DNA from: Pseudobdellovibrio sp.
GTDB taxonomy: Bacteria > Bdellovibrionota > Bdellovibrionia > Bdellovibrionales > Bdellovibrionaceae
Reading direction: 5' to 3'
Length of the DNA stretch: 5,825 nucleotides
NCBI GenBank assembly: GCA_025449725.1
Contig: JANWIU010000096.1
Coordinates: forward strand, 1-5,825
Under the pieces are notes generated by a model. It was not told the origin of the DNA and searched no databases. It saw nothing but the letters and a program-made list of their open reading frames with translations. A program made the position numbers and the translations under genes. Positions 5,466 through 5,825 of the stretch are shown here, one piece after another. Positions within the stretch are counted from its first letter, which is position 1; each line of letters opens with the position of its first letter.

Positions 5466-5825
5466 TTAAAGTAATAAAATCGGTGTGTAGCTTCCGGAGT
5501 TGTATCCGCTTGTTCCAAGATTGGTGGCCCCTGAACTACCGATTATCGATCCATCAATGACCTTTTGATAATTCAAAACGCTATTGGTTGTTTCGATGTG
5601 AACTTTAAATGTTCTGGTGTCAGTTATCAGATTGCTTTGATTAAACGGTATAATAACCTGCAAGAATGGTGACCCGGCGTTAATTGTGTAGGTATTGTCG
5701 AAGGCTGGAATATCCGATGTTGTTGTGGTTACGTTTTCGATCCAAACACGAACACTTAAAGAAGAAGATAATACACTTGTCAGCCAAAGAATAACATCCA
5801 CACGGGCTGTGCCGGAAGACTGATA
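5466..5825 (-). CDS. C-terminal part of an unrecognised beta-rich, Ser/Thr-rich protein (partial, 5' end outside window)
   Basis: The frame is open from the right edge (5825) to a TAA at 5468-5466, giving 119 residues. A GTG at 5801 lies inside this frame, but there is no reason to place the start there: the reading continues upstream through eight more sense codons, starting Tyr-Gln-Ser-Ser-Gly, to the edge of the window. The visible part alternates hydrophobic and polar residues in strand-like segments, including Ser-Val-Arg-Val-Trp-Ile-Glu, Leu-Gln-Val-Ile-Ile-Pro-Phe and Thr-Phe-Lys-Val-His-Ile-Glu. It is rich in Ser, Thr, Asn and Gly, has no Cys, and ends in a Gly/Ser/Tyr tail closing with Ile-Leu-Leu-Leu. 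This suggests an extracellular or surface beta-sandwich, but I recognise no family. Its own terminator separates it from the sigma operon, so it is probably not co-regulated with it. Confidence 0.8.
   Translation of the reverse strand, partial: YQSSGTARVDVILWLTSVLSSSLSVRVWIENVTTTTSDIPAFDNTYTINAGSPFLQVIIPFNQSNLITDTRTFKVHIETTNSVLNYQKVIDGSIIGSSGATNLGTSGYNSGSYTPILLL

Overview
The window reads as a chromosomal segment from a Gram-negative bacterium, most likely a predatory or related delta-type lineage such as Bdellovibrionota. The evidence is indirect: moderate G+C, many lipoproteins and Pro/Ser/Thr-rich secreted proteins, and a lipobox ending Phe-Gln-Asn-Cys, which I associate from memory with Bdellovibrio-like proteomes. 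I cannot name a species.

Layout. Bases 1-148 hold the 5' end of a minus-strand gene that leaves the window on the left; its 49 visible residues resemble the start of DUF4336 / metallo-hydrolase-like proteins. Divergent from it, on the plus strand, is a complete tRNA-Ser(UGA) at 249-338 with an encoded CCA and a plausible promoter. A gene-poor stretch (339-632) follows, then a plus-strand gene (633-1535) for a secreted lipoprotein of unknown function. That gene converges on a three-gene minus-strand operon, with a rho-independent terminator between them at 1542-1566.

The operon is the main content. Read from right to left it encodes an ECF-type sigma-70 factor (5290-4751). Next comes a single-pass membrane protein with an anti-sigma-like N-terminus and a long Ala/Ser/Pro-rich linker (4754-3564), which starts inside the sigma gene's stop through an ATGA overlap. 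Last is a YfbK-family von Willebrand factor A lipoprotein with an intact MIDAS metal site (3495-1594). I infer that the lipoprotein and the periplasmic part of the membrane protein sense an envelope state, and that the cytoplasmic N-terminus of the membrane protein holds or releases the sigma factor. The third gene starts with TTG. Its Shine-Dalgarno is buried in one arm of a perfect 9-bp inverted repeat, so its translation may be held down or regulated separately from the two genes before it.

Upstream of the operon lies the terminator (5410-5437) of another minus-strand gene. The 3' end of that gene (5825-5466) encodes the C-terminal 119 residues of a beta-rich, Ser/Thr-rich protein that I do not recognise.
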